From positions 1-64,000 of the forward strand of contig CAZUAQ010000027.1 in NCBI GenBank assembly GCA_964618455.1: a DNA stretch of 64,000 nt. Reading direction: 5' to 3'. How positions within the stretch are numbered: position 1 is the stretch's first letter; every line of letters begins with the position of its first letter. The position numbers and the translations under genes are program-made. Shown piece by piece: positions 35,924 through 46,254 of the stretch. The notes below the pieces were generated by a model, which saw nothing but the letters and a program-made list of their open reading frames with translations, had not been told where the DNA came from and did not search any database. The DNA is from CAZUAQ01 sp964618455. Lineage in GTDB: Bacteria > Planctomycetota > Phycisphaerae > UBA1845 > PWPN01.

Positions 35924-38900
35924 TCGACTTGCTCATCTCACGCCGGCCCAACGGGAAGCCATCGAGACGGTCGATCGGAGTGTTGTCGTCTCCGCCGCCG
36001 CGGGTTCGGGCAAGACAACTGTGCTCGCCGAGCGCTGCGCCAGCCTGATCTGCGACGGACCACGCGATCAGCGCTGCACGGCGGACGAAATCCTCGTGGT
36101 GACGTTCACCGAGGCCGCCGCCTCAGAGATGCGCAACCGGATCCGCCGCGCGATCCATGCCCGTTGGCGCGAGAATCCGAACGACCACTACCTGCGCGAG
36201 CAGCTCTACCTCATCGACGGGGCCGCCATCTCCACGATCCACGCGTTCTGCAACCAGCTCATCCGGCGGTGGTTCCCCCAGGCGGACATCGACCCGCAGG
36301 CGCACATGCTCTCCGGTGATCAGGCGGCCGCGCTCGAACAGCAGGTACTGGAGGAACTGTTCACTGAACTGTACGAATACACCAGCGCCACCGGCGACGC
36401 CTTCCGCAGTATGGTGGAGGTCTATGGCGGAGGGAACGACCGGGAGATCATGCCTCACGTCCTGAGGATGGTTCACTATTGCAGCAGCCTGGCCGATCCG
36501 CAGGTGTGGATCGAGGAGAGCCTGCGACGCGTAGATCCGGCGCAGCCGGAGAGCTTGTTCGCGCGGATGGATACCTTGCAGGCGGAACGATTGCGCCGGG
36601 AGCTCGAGGCGCAAGTCACCCATCACGCGCAGATGGCGGACATGATCCGCACACAGTGGCCGGCCGGATCACCCTATGCGGATGTTCTGGACAGCTTTGG
36701 CGAAGGATTGGTCGCAACACGCGCACGGCTGGTGGATGACACGGCATGGGAATCCGTCTGTACCGAACTTCTCGAAGCGAAATACAATCGCGTTTCGGGG
36801 CGACCGAAAGAGATGACGGAGTCGCAGGAAACGGAATACGAGATGGCAAAGGGCGTGCGTGGGGAGGTCAAGAAGCTGTTCGACAAGCGGCTGCTCGGCA
36901 TGTGTCACCTGACGCGTGATCACTTCGAACTGGGCTTACGCCAGATCGCTCCCCACATTCAGGCGTTGGTCGAGCTGACCCGCCTTTTCGAGCAGCGCTA
37001 CGATGACGCGAAGTCGCGCCGGGCGGCGATGGATTTCAACGATCTTCAGCGCAAGGCGCTGACGCTGCTGACCGACCCCGACACGGGCGGGCCGTCATCC
37101 ATTGCGAAACAGCTTCAGGAGGCCTACCGACACGTCCTGGTCGACGAGTTCCAGGATGTGGATCCACTCCAGGCGGCGATTCTGCAACGCGTCAGCCGCG
37201 AGTCCGATCCCGATCGCCCGGGGAATCTCTTCACCGTCGGCGACATCAAGCAGAGCATTTACCGGTTCCGCCTCGCCGAGCCCAAAGTCTTCAGCGAGCG
37301 GGTCTCGACTTTCCGCGAGCATGCGGAGGCGGGCAGGCTGATACATCTTCGCGAAAACTTCCGCAGCCGCCCGAACGTGGTCGAGGCGATCAACGCAGTT
37401 TTCAAACCGCTCATGAGTGCGCCCTTCGGCGGTTGCGACTATACCGAGGAGCACGAACTCTTCGCGGGTCTGTCGTATCCCGAGCACGAGCAGAGCTTCG
37501 ACAGGACGGCGCTCGAACTGCACGTCCTGCAGGCCGTGACCGAGCACACGCGCGTCGACGCAGAGGAGGACGAGGACGCCGGATCAAAGGAGACAGGCGG
37601 GGCGTGGGACGAGGAACTCGAGGGCATCGATCGCGAGGCGCACCTCATCGGCTCGCGGATCCAGTCATGGATGGGACAGGCCGGCGCCTCGCGGGTGCAG
37701 GTAGCAACACGTGGCCCGGACGGTGGGTTGGCCATGCGTCCGGTGGAATACCGTGACATCGTCATTTTGCTCCGGGCGATGCCGCACAAAGCTCAACCCA
37801 TCGCCGAAGTCCTGCGCCGTATGCAGATTCCCGTTGCCATCGGGCGCGAGCAGGGCCGGTTGGATGGATCCGAATGCCGAGACGTCATCGCGCTGCTCCG
37901 CCTCATCGACAACCCGCGGCAGGACATTCCGCTGGCGGCGGTACTGCGCTCGCCGATCCTGGGAGATCCGTTCAACGAGACCGAACTCGTCCGCCTCCGC
38001 CGACATCAGCAGGACCTGCCGTTTCACGAATCGATTCTCGACTATGCCTGTGGTGACGACGAGGATGAATTCCGCGACCGCGTACGCACGGTACTTGGCA
38101 GGGTCGAGTATTACCGCCGACGCGCGCAGCAGGTGTCGTTGGCGGAACTCGTTACTCTGGTCTGCGAGGATCACCACACGCTTCAGTATGTGGCGGGTCT
38201 GCCCGATGGCATGCGCCGGCGTGAAAACCTGATCCGACTGCAGGACCTCGCCCGTCAATTCGAGGCGTCCGGAGAATCATCGCTGCTTGACTTCCTGGCC
38301 TACCTCGACGAGTTGGAGGAGGGGGGCGGACCACGATCCTCGAGTGGGGCGCCGGGCAGTAGTGAAGATGTCGTCCGGATCATGACCGTGCATAACAGTA
38401 AGGGGCTCGAGTTTCCGGTCGTCGTCCTCGCCGATGCCGGAAAGCGTTTCAACACCGACGACCGCAAGGGCATGGTACTCATCGATCGGGAGTGGGGCAT
38501 CGCGATGCGCGCCGCCGACGGCGAGCGCCGCGTCAACTACGATACGCTGCTGCACCAGTTGGCCTCGGAGAACGCGCGGCGGGAGTCTCTGTCCGAAGAG
38601 GTGCGACTGCTCTACGTGGCGCTGACGCGCGCCCGCGAGCATGTGATGGTCGTCGGCCGGGCGAGCGATGCGCTTCTGGACACGTGCCGTCAGGCGGGAG
38701 GTCGTGAGCCCACTTCCGAGATCTCGCTGATGTCGCGTGAAGAGGCGGGGCACCCGCTCGGGTGGCTGGTGGCGGCGTTGCAGACCTTTCCGATCGATAA
38801 GGTGTGGTGGGGGTCTCAGCGGCAGGGGCCTGATGCCCCGCTGGCCGAAGTACGCACTTACGATCGCGCCGAAACGGACGCCTGGGCATTACCGGAGCGT

Positions 38901-39707
38901 GTGCAGACCGAGCATGACGATCGGCTTCGGCAGATCGCGGAAGGCAGGCCGTTGGACCGCTCCGAGCCCGGCGACGCCGACGCTGCCGAGGTCCGCAACA
39001 TCATCGATCGCATCGGTCGCCCTTACGCCCACGAGGAGATGACCACACTGCCGGCATCGATCGCCGTCACCGAACTCGAACGTCGAGATGAAGATCCATC
39101 TGCCCCAGTCGCGACACGTCCGACGGCGGGAAGCGACCTGCCGGCGCTCCCCGCCTTCATGGATGCCTCGGCGGATAATGAAAGCATCGCGCGCGGCCTG
39201 GCCATGCATCGTTACCTTCAACTTCTGGAACTCCAGATTGCCGGAGACGTATCCAGTCTGCGTTCCCAGGCCGAAGCGCTTGCAACCGCCGGTCGTATCA
39301 GCCACGAGGACCTGCAACTCCTGGATCTCGATGCGATCCATTGGTTCTTTCAGACGGAACCAGGCCGGCGCTTGCGGGCAACGCCTCAACAGGTACGGCG
39401 CGAGATCGGCTTCTCCGCGCGTATCGCACCACAGCACTACGATTCGGCGATTTCCAGTGATGATCCGCGCGATGCGATGCTCGTACGAGGTATGGTGGAT
39501 GCGCTGCGGGTGAGCGAGGAAGCCCTGGAGCTCCTCGACTACAAGACCGACCGCGTTCCGGCCGAACGCATCGGCGAACGCGCAGCCCTGTATCGATCGC
39601 AGATTCTCGCTTACACACGAGCCGTTGAAACCGTTTATCAAAAGCCGGTCACCAATGCGTGGCTCGTCTTCCTGCACCCGAGGGAGCTGGTTCTCGTAGA
39701 GAGATAA
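35916..39707 (+). CDS. addA: AddA: ATP-dependent helicase-nuclease subunit A
   Basis: A 1263-residue UvrD/RecB-type helicase with C-terminal nuclease. Motifs in order: LTPAQREAIE (Q motif), Walker A AAAGSGKT at 27-34, VVTFTEAAASEMRNRI, STIHAFC, DEFQDVDPLQ (Walker B region), GDIKQSIYRFR, LRENFRS, MTVHNSKGLEFPVV and VALTRAREHV. The C-terminal nuclease holds GMVDAL and LLDYKTDRVP. Together with AddB it resects DNA ends for RecA. ATG 35916 overlaps the addB stop and has GAGG upstream. comEC begins 6 bases after its stop. Confidence 0.94.
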   Translation: MTDRLAHLTPAQREAIETVDRSVVVSAAAGSGKTTVLAERCASLICDGPRDQRCTADEILVVTFTEAAASEMRNRIRRAIHARWRENPNDHYLREQLYLIDGAAISTIHAFCNQLIRRWFPQADIDPQAHMLSGDQAAALEQQVLEELFTELYEYTSATGDAFRSMVEVYGGGNDREIMPHVLRMVHYCSSLADPQVWIEESLRRVDPAQPESLFARMDTLQAERLRRELEAQVTHHAQMADMIRTQWPAGSPYADVLDSFGEGLVATRARLVDDTAWESVCTELLEAKYNRVSGRPKEMTESQETEYEMAKGVRGEVKKLFDKRLLGMCHLTRDHFELGLRQIAPHIQALVELTRLFEQRYDDAKSRRAAMDFNDLQRKALTLLTDPDTGGPSSIAKQLQEAYRHVLVDEFQDVDPLQAAILQRVSRESDPDRPGNLFTVGDIKQSIYRFRLAEPKVFSERVSTFREHAEAGRLIHLRENFRSRPNVVEAINAVFKPLMSAPFGGCDYTEEHELFAGLSYPEHEQSFDRTALELHVLQAVTEHTRVDAEEDEDAGSKETGGAWDEELEGIDREAHLIGSRIQSWMGQAGASRVQVATRGPDGGLAMRPVEYRDIVILLRAMPHKAQPIAEVLRRMQIPVAIGREQGRLDGSECRDVIALLRLIDNPRQDIPLAAVLRSPILGDPFNETELVRLRRHQQDLPFHESILDYACGDDEDEFRDRVRTVLGRVEYYRRRAQQVSLAELVTLVCEDHHTLQYVAGLPDGMRRRENLIRLQDLARQFEASGESSLLDFLAYLDELEEGGGPRSSSGAPGSSEDVVRIMTVHNSKGLEFPVVVLADAGKRFNTDDRKGMVLIDREWGIAMRAADGERRVNYDTLLHQLASENARRESLSEEVRLLYVALTRAREHVMVVGRASDALLDTCRQAGGREPTSEISLMSREEAGHPLGWLVAALQTFPIDKVWWGSQRQGPDAPLAEVRTYDRAETDAWALPERVQTEHDDRLRQIAEGRPLDRSEPGDADAAEVRNIIDRIGRPYAHEEMTTLPASIAVTELERRDEDPSAPVATRPTAGSDLPALPAFMDASADNESIARGLAMHRYLQLLELQIAGDVSSLRSQAEALATAGRISHEDLQLLDLDAIHWFFQTEPGRRLRATPQQVRREIGFSARIAPQHYDSAISSDDPRDAMLVRGMVDALRVSEEALELLDYKTDRVPAERIGERAALYRSQILAYTRAVETVYQKPVTNAWLVFLHPRELVLVER

Positions 39708-39712
39708 CCTCC

Positions 39713-42271
39713 ATGCATGAGCGGATGGACGAATCCGAGTCCGCATTCAGTCGCAGCAGGCGTCCCTCACCCGGACGCGCCGCCATCGTAATGACCTTCG
39801 TCCGTTCCAACCCGTTGCTGGCGGTGGCGTCGGGGCTGGCGATCGGCATCGCCCTCGACGCAGCCTGGCCCATACCCCTCCCGCTTGTGCTCACCTGTTT
39901 TCTTGCGTCCACACTCGCGATCCTGTTTCGCCGCGGTCCGTGGTATCTCTCGCCGGCAGCACTGGTATTGGCAAGTGTGGCGTCCGGGGCAATACTTCAT
40001 GACATGCACTTCCGCCGCTGGCCCGTCGACCATCTCGTTCAATACACCGAGGCCCGTCCCATCCACGCGCATGTGACCGGACGCGTACTCACGCCGCCGG
40101 TCATTCGCGAATCCACCGGTCACGTACCCGCTTTCGCCCAACTCCCGCAAACGCGGTTCGTGCTCTGGGCTGAGTCAATTCGCGGCCGCGACGGCAACAT
40201 CCCCGTCTCCGGCAAGGTGGCCGTCGTCTTGCGCGAACCGCACCTGACGCTCAGGGCCGGCGACCGCATCGAACTCTCCGGTAAGATCTACCGTCCCCGC
40301 CCATCCTCGAACCCGGGGAGTACGGATTGGGCATTGCTGCGGAGACAAAACGGCATCCTTGTCGAAGCTTCCGCCGAACACGCCGCCTCCGTGCGGATCC
40401 AGCAGCCCGCGCCGGACAACCCCTGGACGCTCGCCGAACTTCGCCGCCGGGCACGCGTCGCACTGCTCGGTGATCTGTATCCGCGTGAAGTGCCCGGATC
40501 GCAGGTTCTCTCCGCCATGGTGCTCGGCCAGCGGAGCCGCGTGGATCCGGACTTGAACCAGGCATTCGTCGACGCCGGCACCGTCCACTACCTGAGCGTG
40601 AGCGGGGCGCATGTCGGCATGCTCGCGTCGGTTGTCTGGGGAGCAGGATTGCTGGCGGGGTACGATCGCCGCACCATTGCCTGGATCGCCATGGGCACCA
40701 TCACCGCCTACGCACTTCTGGCCGAGCCTCGCGCGCCGATCATCCGTGCCGCCGTCATGGCCGACACCTTCTGTCTGGCGGTGCTTCTGCGACGCCCCCT
40801 GCGAAGCGTGAACTGGATGGCTGCCGCCGCCATCATGCTTCTCATCCTCGATCCCTGTCAGCTCTTTCGCGCCGGCTTTCAGCTTTCATTCGTCACCGTG
40901 TGGTCGGTGATTTTCCTCTCGCCGCATGTCCACGCATGGGGATCGGCGATCTGGAAGCGATGGCGTCACGGGCCTCATGCAGACCTCCTCCTCGACCTGC
41001 GTCGCCGCGTGACCGATACGAAACCCACGTGGCTTCAACACATCAGTCATGCGTTAAGCTGGTACGTGGCGGTGGCGTTCTCCGCATGGAGCGTCAGTGT
41101 GCTTCTCGCGTCGTGGCATTTTCAGCAGGTGTCCATGTGGGGCTGGCTGGGGTCGCTGCTGGCCATGCCCCTGGTGTGGCTCGCGCTCGTGCTCGGCTTG
41201 ATCAAAACAGTGCTCTCGATGATCGCGCCACCACTCGGGGCGCTGCCGGCGCCTTTGCTGACCTTGGTGACCGACGGTCTCATCGCCCTCGTTCAGGCGG
41301 TGGCCGCGCTTCCGGGCTCGGGCATGCGGACCTCCGCTGTACCCGCGTGGCTGGTGATCTCGGGCCTGTTGATAGTGGGCGTCGTCAGCGTGAAACGTCG
41401 TCTGCGACTCCCATCCCGATGGATCGTGCCGGCCGGGCTTGCATGGCTGGTGCTGCTGATCTTCGCTCAAGGGCCGAAGTGGACCGGCGGGGCGCTCCGA
41501 CTGCAGGTGCTGTCGGTCGGCAGCGGAACAACCACGGTGATCCACCTCCCGGACGGCCGGGCGATGCTGTACGACATCGGTTCACATCCTCCCTACGACG
41601 TCGAGAAGTGGACACTCGGTCCGTATCTTGCCCATGAACGCGTCGCGCGACTCGATACCGTGTTCCTCAGCCATCCGAACTGGGATCACTACGGTGGTCT
41701 TTTCGAGGTCCTGCCGCGCCGCAAAGTCTTGCAGATCGTCACCACACCGTATTTCCGCCATCTGAGCACGCCCGACAGCCTGCCCGGTCGGCTGCATCGC
41801 GAAGTCATCGCACGCCACATCCCGTGGAGTGAACGGGTTCGAGGCGATCGCTTGATCGAACAGGGTGAAGTCACGATTGACGTGCTGTGGCCGCCACCCA
41901 TCGAAGAAGGGGGCTTCAGCGAGGCCAACGAGTCCTCGCTGGTCCTTCGTATCACGTATGGGAATCAGCGGATCCTGCTGTGCGGAGATATCCAGGAACA
42001 GGCACAATCGCAATTGATCATGTCAGCAGATCTCCAAGCCGACGTGCTGCTCCTGCCACACCATGGCGGCGTCGATCCGACGACCACCGCATTCATCGAG
42101 GCCGTGAACCCGGCGATCTGCATCCGTTCAAGTGGTCAGCGCGATGACGAGACGCGTAACGGGCTGCTCGATCTCGTGGCGGGGCGGACCTACTACAACA
42201 CCGCCGACCACGGCGCGATCGAAGTCACGCTTTCCAAGACGGGTGTTCAATGCACATCGTTTCTTCGTTAA
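39713..42271 (+). CDS. comEC: ComEC/Rec2-type DNA uptake channel
   Basis: An 852-residue integral membrane protein that carries single-stranded DNA across the inner membrane during natural transformation. Two N-terminal hydrophobic segments are followed by an OB-like extracytoplasmic domain (about 90-230). Then comes the competence domain with VHYLSVSGAHVGMLA and many helices. The C-terminal metallo-beta-lactamase domain has FLSHPNWDHYGG, LLCGDIQEQAQ and LLLPHHGG. Asn replaces the second metal-binding residue often found as Asp or His in HxDxDH. It starts 6 bases after addA, so addB-addA-comEC is one operon. The chosen ATG has only a weak ribosome site. Confidence 0.92.
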   Translation: MHERMDESESAFSRSRRPSPGRAAIVMTFVRSNPLLAVASGLAIGIALDAAWPIPLPLVLTCFLASTLAILFRRGPWYLSPAALVLASVASGAILHDMHFRRWPVDHLVQYTEARPIHAHVTGRVLTPPVIRESTGHVPAFAQLPQTRFVLWAESIRGRDGNIPVSGKVAVVLREPHLTLRAGDRIELSGKIYRPRPSSNPGSTDWALLRRQNGILVEASAEHAASVRIQQPAPDNPWTLAELRRRARVALLGDLYPREVPGSQVLSAMVLGQRSRVDPDLNQAFVDAGTVHYLSVSGAHVGMLASVVWGAGLLAGYDRRTIAWIAMGTITAYALLAEPRAPIIRAAVMADTFCLAVLLRRPLRSVNWMAAAAIMLLILDPCQLFRAGFQLSFVTVWSVIFLSPHVHAWGSAIWKRWRHGPHADLLLDLRRRVTDTKPTWLQHISHALSWYVAVAFSAWSVSVLLASWHFQQVSMWGWLGSLLAMPLVWLALVLGLIKTVLSMIAPPLGALPAPLLTLVTDGLIALVQAVAALPGSGMRTSAVPAWLVISGLLIVGVVSVKRRLRLPSRWIVPAGLAWLVLLIFAQGPKWTGGALRLQVLSVGSGTTTVIHLPDGRAMLYDIGSHPPYDVEKWTLGPYLAHERVARLDTVFLSHPNWDHYGGLFEVLPRRKVLQIVTTPYFRHLSTPDSLPGRLHREVIARHIPWSERVRGDRLIEQGEVTIDVLWPPPIEEGGFSEANESSLVLRITYGNQRILLCGDIQEQAQSQLIMSADLQADVLLLPHHGGVDPTTTAFIEAVNPAICIRSSGQRDDETRNGLLDLVAGRTYYNTADHGAIEVTLSKTGVQCTSFLR

Positions 42272-42291
42272 ATGATTGAAGCGATGGGTTG

Positions 42292-43407
42292 TCAGGCAGG
42301 CGCATCTGATGACGCCTCGCTTGGTGTGACGTAGTTGTTCCTCACGATCAGGAAACACCACGCACACAGTCCGCCGCAGATGACGAAGAAAGCGAGAAAT
42401 ACGGGAAAGCCACCGACCTGGAAGGCAATCTCATGCTGGCTGGTCAGCATGGTGAAATTCACGAGATGCATGCGGATTGATTCGCGTACCACGGCCAATC
42501 CGATCAGCCCGATTGCGCTGCCGATCGTCGCCAGTGTCAGCCACCCGGTGACGAATCGGCCTCGGCGAAGCAGGCCGATCCATGCAATGATCTGAATGAC
42601 CAGCCCGGCGGCAAACATGACCGTGTACACGCTCGCCAGTATGCCGAAGATCGCGATATGCGTCACGTTTTCGTATGAAAAGTAAACCCACGTTCCGCAC
42701 GACATCGTACCCAAGACACCGATCAAAGCCAGCGTACTGCAACGTCGTGCCTCCAACATGGCATCGGGTTGCCCATGTTTCTGCTGGTACCAGAGCTGCC
42801 ACGACGCGAACAGGATCATCGTGGGTACGGCGCTGATCACCCAGAACGTCAGTCTCGGGGCCATCTGTACGAGTTCATAGCCAGAGGTGCTTTCGGCATA
42901 GGCCGTATTCCAGGCCGATGCGGAAGAGATGCTCACCAGGTGGTTGGCAGTCCAGGAGTAACCAATGTAGAGAAACAGCAGAAAGCTCACCACGCCGACA
43001 GCCAGGCGCAGAACCACGGACCACGCGCCGATCTTCTTACTCTTGAACACGTAGCACAAGTAAAAGGCGACAATCAGTACGGGCAGAATGCTCATCCACC
43101 GATGCGAGCCGAGAAGATTGGCGGTGTAGAATCGATGCTGATACAGAATCTGAACGAATAGCAGAGGAGCAACACCCGCCGTGATCGCGGCGCTGAGCAT
43201 GAACGGCATCCAGTCGCGCAGGATCAACGCCATCGGGCTGCGCTGGCGTTGCAGCGTTCCGCCGGTAAACAGGCTGACCACGGCCAGGTAGCCCGTCCCC
43301 GCCAGCACGTAGTTCATGAAGATCACGTGAATGACCCACGTCACCACGTAGAGCACCAGGTAAATGATCGTGGCCGGGGGAAATCCAATCGGAAAAACAC
43401 TGTCCAT
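42292..43407 (-). CDS. Membrane subunit paired with the bd-superfamily oxidase-like protein
   Basis: A 371-residue integral membrane protein with about nine hydrophobic segments from residue 13 to 350. Conserved-looking polar positions within helices include His27 (WVIHVIF) and the Tyr/Gln pair near residue 110. It has no CxxCH and no obvious match to classical CydB. Its place, 42 bases downstream of the bd-type subunit I gene and in the same direction, suggests it is the second subunit. GAGGGTC precedes the ATG. Function is inferred from context only. Confidence 0.65.
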   Translation of the reverse strand: MDSVFPIGFPPATIIYLVLYVVTWVIHVIFMNYVLAGTGYLAVVSLFTGGTLQRQRSPMALILRDWMPFMLSAAITAGVAPLLFVQILYQHRFYTANLLGSHRWMSILPVLIVAFYLCYVFKSKKIGAWSVVLRLAVGVVSFLLFLYIGYSWTANHLVSISSASAWNTAYAESTSGYELVQMAPRLTFWVISAVPTMILFASWQLWYQQKHGQPDAMLEARRCSTLALIGVLGTMSCGTWVYFSYENVTHIAIFGILASVYTVMFAAGLVIQIIAWIGLLRRGRFVTGWLTLATIGSAIGLIGLAVVRESIRMHLVNFTMLTSQHEIAFQVGGFPVFLAFFVICGGLCAWCFLIVRNNYVTPSEASSDAPA

Positions 43408-43449
43408 GACATGACCCTCAATGCATCATTTCAACTCGTGAGTCGGCCT

Positions 43450-44907
43450 TCAGCTTCGTGGCATGCGATCAACTTCTGCCGCCGCATCCTCCGATTCAGG
43501 GTCCTGAAGATAACCCGGCTTCGTTCCCGCCTCGTCCAGCCACGCCTGGATTCTCTTCAGAACGGGATCGTCTTCCTCGGACACTGCTGCAGCCCACTCC
43601 GAAGGCTGATCCGCTTGATGCCACTCCAGATACTGAACTAGCGCTTCGAGTTCCTCTGCCGTACCCGCGAAGGGTGGCATGAAAGGTTTGGTCAATTGTA
43701 GCTTTGCGATCATCATCCGCTTCTGATCCGGCCTCCACGTGCCTGTCAGGTGATTCAGTCCGTTCACGCCATCCATGGTGTGGCAGACACTGCACTGTTT
43801 TCGGAAGACCTTGGCGCCCAGAACGAGTTGCGGTTGCTCGGGCGTCAAGCCCTGACGCAACGGGTAGGGATCGTACGTGACGGATCCGACCTTTCGCATG
43901 TACTGCAGTTCGTCCTGCGTGATGCTGTTGGAGTAAAGATACTCACGAATGGTGAAGGGCTTGCGTGTGCCTTCCCGAATGAACTCACCGCCGGCCGTGG
44001 CGAAGAATGCCAGCACAGTCAGCAGTGTGGCCGTCGCCCCGTTGATGTAGAGCTTCTGACGAACGAGACCGACCACGGCGTATCCACCGACCAGCACCGA
44101 CATCGCGACGGTCAGGTTCAGGAAGATCGTCATCGTCGCCGATCCACCCAGCACCCACGATCGACTGTCCTCCGGTATGGCGAGTAGATACCAGATGCCC
44201 ATGACGGGCATGGCGACGATCGGCAATAGCAGGTGCGCCGCCTTGCGGATCAGCTCCGCCCGGGCCTCACGCGAGGTCTCCAGTGTGTTGATGACGATGC
44301 ACGCTGCAAGGGAAGCGATCGTCAGTGACGCGACCGTGCGATAGAACAGCGACGGCCAGAAACTCGCATTGAAGAAGCCCGCCCATAAACCTCCGCCGGT
44401 CAGCCATCCGCCGGGGGTCAACTGCCACGAGAGAATGCCGTTGATCCAGAACAGGCTCATCCACGCCGCCACGCTGTACAGAACCAGAAGCGTCATCCGG
44501 GCCCGATCATTCAGGACCCTGGCGTAGCGATAGAAGGCGTAACCCGCCACAACCTCGAGGCAGAAAAACGTCCATTCCGTCGCCCACAGCCAGTGGAATT
44601 CATCGATCATCACACCGATTGTGCGCGGGCTGATCTGAATGCTCGTGAACCACATGCCCACGCCGGTCACCGCCCCGAGCACGAAACTCAGCAGCACCAG
44701 GACGCGGAAGTAGCTGTCGAGGAAGTGCCGGGCGTGCGTCGATCGGCCGGTCATGGCCAACCACTGGAAATAGCACATCAGGAAGCCGCCACCGATGGCG
44801 AACTGAGCCATGAATACGTGAAAAATCCCCAAGCCGCCGATGATTAGACCTTTCATCAGCGGGCCGTAGGAACTTAGCGGATAATAGGTCAGCTGTAATG
44901 GATCCAT
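43450..44907 (-). CDS. Cytochrome bd-superfamily subunit I with fused cytochrome c domain
   Basis: A 485-residue membrane protein. The first 330 residues have about eight helices and resemble CydA: IFHVFMAQFAIGGGF holds a probable haem-ligand His30, and FHWLWATEWTFFCLEV has the conserved Glu-rich helix. The classical quinol-binding Q loop is not apparent. The C-terminal part carries a c-type haem site CSVCH at 372-376 with a likely axial Met410 (KPFMPPFAG), on the outer side. Subunits of this superfamily with cytochrome c tails are known, and their electron donor may be cytochrome c rather than quinol. I chose ATG 44907 because GAGGTGG is upstream; the frame extends to 44976. Confidence 0.75.
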   Translation of the reverse strand: MDPLQLTYYPLSSYGPLMKGLIIGGLGIFHVFMAQFAIGGGFLMCYFQWLAMTGRSTHARHFLDSYFRVLVLLSFVLGAVTGVGMWFTSIQISPRTIGVMIDEFHWLWATEWTFFCLEVVAGYAFYRYARVLNDRARMTLLVLYSVAAWMSLFWINGILSWQLTPGGWLTGGGLWAGFFNASFWPSLFYRTVASLTIASLAACIVINTLETSREARAELIRKAAHLLLPIVAMPVMGIWYLLAIPEDSRSWVLGGSATMTIFLNLTVAMSVLVGGYAVVGLVRQKLYINGATATLLTVLAFFATAGGEFIREGTRKPFTIREYLYSNSITQDELQYMRKVGSVTYDPYPLRQGLTPEQPQLVLGAKVFRKQCSVCHTMDGVNGLNHLTGTWRPDQKRMMIAKLQLTKPFMPPFAGTAEELEALVQYLEWHQADQPSEWAAAVSEEDDPVLKRIQAWLDEAGTKPGYLQDPESEDAAAEVDRMPRS

Positions 44908-45079
44908 GACGATGTTGCCACCTCGTAATACACGGAGCACCTCAACGGAAAACGTCAGGATAGGGAAGGCATTCAATCACATCAAGTCGATAGAAAGACA
45001 CACAAATAAAAAATAGTGACTCAGGCTTTGTCCTTGCCCTAGTGCAGCATGGCAAGGCATCGGAGTTGGCGTCGGTATG

Positions 45080-46111
45080 TCATCCACAGGAAAACGGAGT
45101 CCGTGTATCCAATAAGCGTTGGGCGGCATCCCGGCCGCTGAGATAGGCTCCCTCCACGCGTGCCTTGCGGCACCAGTCACCGGCGACGACAAGGGAACGT
45201 TCAGCATCGTGCAGGCATCCCGCCTCGAGCGGCGATTCCGGCAGGGCGTAACGCCACCGATGAGCTTCGGCGTAAACGGGACCCAGTGCAGGCACTCCCG
45301 GCAGGCGGCGGAAGGCATCGAGCAACAGCGGTGGGATTTCCGAGGGATCACGTTCGAGATGAGACTGCGACCAATCCGGCCCCGCATGGAGCACCCAGCT
45401 CTCGTTGGTGGGTCGGCCGGGCTTGGAATTGTTCCTCGCAATCCAGGAAAGCGGTGAGTCGTGCACGAACGCCGCGTCGTAATCGATCTCGAGCGGTTTC
45501 TCGAAGCCCAGCATTACCGCCCAGCACGGCAGAAGCACGCATTGGCGGACCGATTCCACGAAGGAATGACCATGCGGCAGCAACTCCGCCACCTGCTCAG
45601 CGGGCAATGCGAGCACGAGGCTTTCATACGGGCCGAGCAGTCGGCCCTCGTCGCCGTACAGTTGCCACACGCCATCGCGACGATCCAAACGCCGCACCCG
45701 CGTTTCAGTAATGATATTCAGGTCCGCCGCCAGATCTTTGACGAGAGCATTCATGCCTGGAACGGCGACATACCGCGTCTGTGACGTGCTTGGGCGAATC
45801 TTTTCATCTTCCAGGGAGACGATTCGTCCACGCCACTCGGCCGCGACACCACGCGCGAGAGCCCCCTCGACGTAGGCGGCGAAACACTCGTCCCGCGCGG
45901 TGAAGTATTGTGCTCCATGGTCGAAGGCATAGGGCTCCCGCCGACGGACGGACATCCGGCCACCCACCCCTCGACTCTTCTCAAAGACCGTCACATCCCA
46001 TCCGCGGGCCTGAAGTTCGCGGGCCGCGTTGACGCCCGCCAGTCCGGCGCCGATCACCGCGACGGTAGATGACAAGGTTTCGTTTGTCGGTGATCGTGTT
46101 GTGAAATTCAC
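45080..46111 (-). CDS. Renalase-like FAD/NAD(P)-dependent oxidoreductase
   Basis: A 343-residue flavoprotein. The N-terminal Rossmann motif is VIGAGLAGVNAARELQARG, followed by VFEKSRGVGGRMSVRR and FDHGAQYFTAR, a set typical of bacterial renalase-like amine/NADH oxidases. Near the C-terminus is ERSLVVAGDWCRKARVEGAYLSG, the second FAD-binding motif. The substrate is unknown; bacterial renalases oxidise isomeric dihydronicotinamides. Start: GTG 46111 has AAGGGA 5 bases upstream; a TTG at 46153 would add 14 residues. It is downstream of the bd-type genes on the same strand but separated by about 170 bases, and is probably a separate unit. Confidence 0.82.
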   Translation of the reverse strand: MNFTTRSPTNETLSSTVAVIGAGLAGVNAARELQARGWDVTVFEKSRGVGGRMSVRRREPYAFDHGAQYFTARDECFAAYVEGALARGVAAEWRGRIVSLEDEKIRPSTSQTRYVAVPGMNALVKDLAADLNIITETRVRRLDRRDGVWQLYGDEGRLLGPYESLVLALPAEQVAELLPHGHSFVESVRQCVLLPCWAVMLGFEKPLEIDYDAAFVHDSPLSWIARNNSKPGRPTNESWVLHAGPDWSQSHLERDPSEIPPLLLDAFRRLPGVPALGPVYAEAHRWRYALPESPLEAGCLHDAERSLVVAGDWCRKARVEGAYLSGRDAAQRLLDTRTPFSCG

Positions 46112-46254
46112 GAGATCCCTTGCGTTGTCGTGTAGTTCTCGCCACTGCGTCAATCATGAGCCTACAATCTTAATATCAGTGATGGTAGTCGGTCCTCCAA
46201 CGCTGGGACCACGTCCTTGGGCACAGGCATTACAAAAAAGCCCTGACCCATCTG

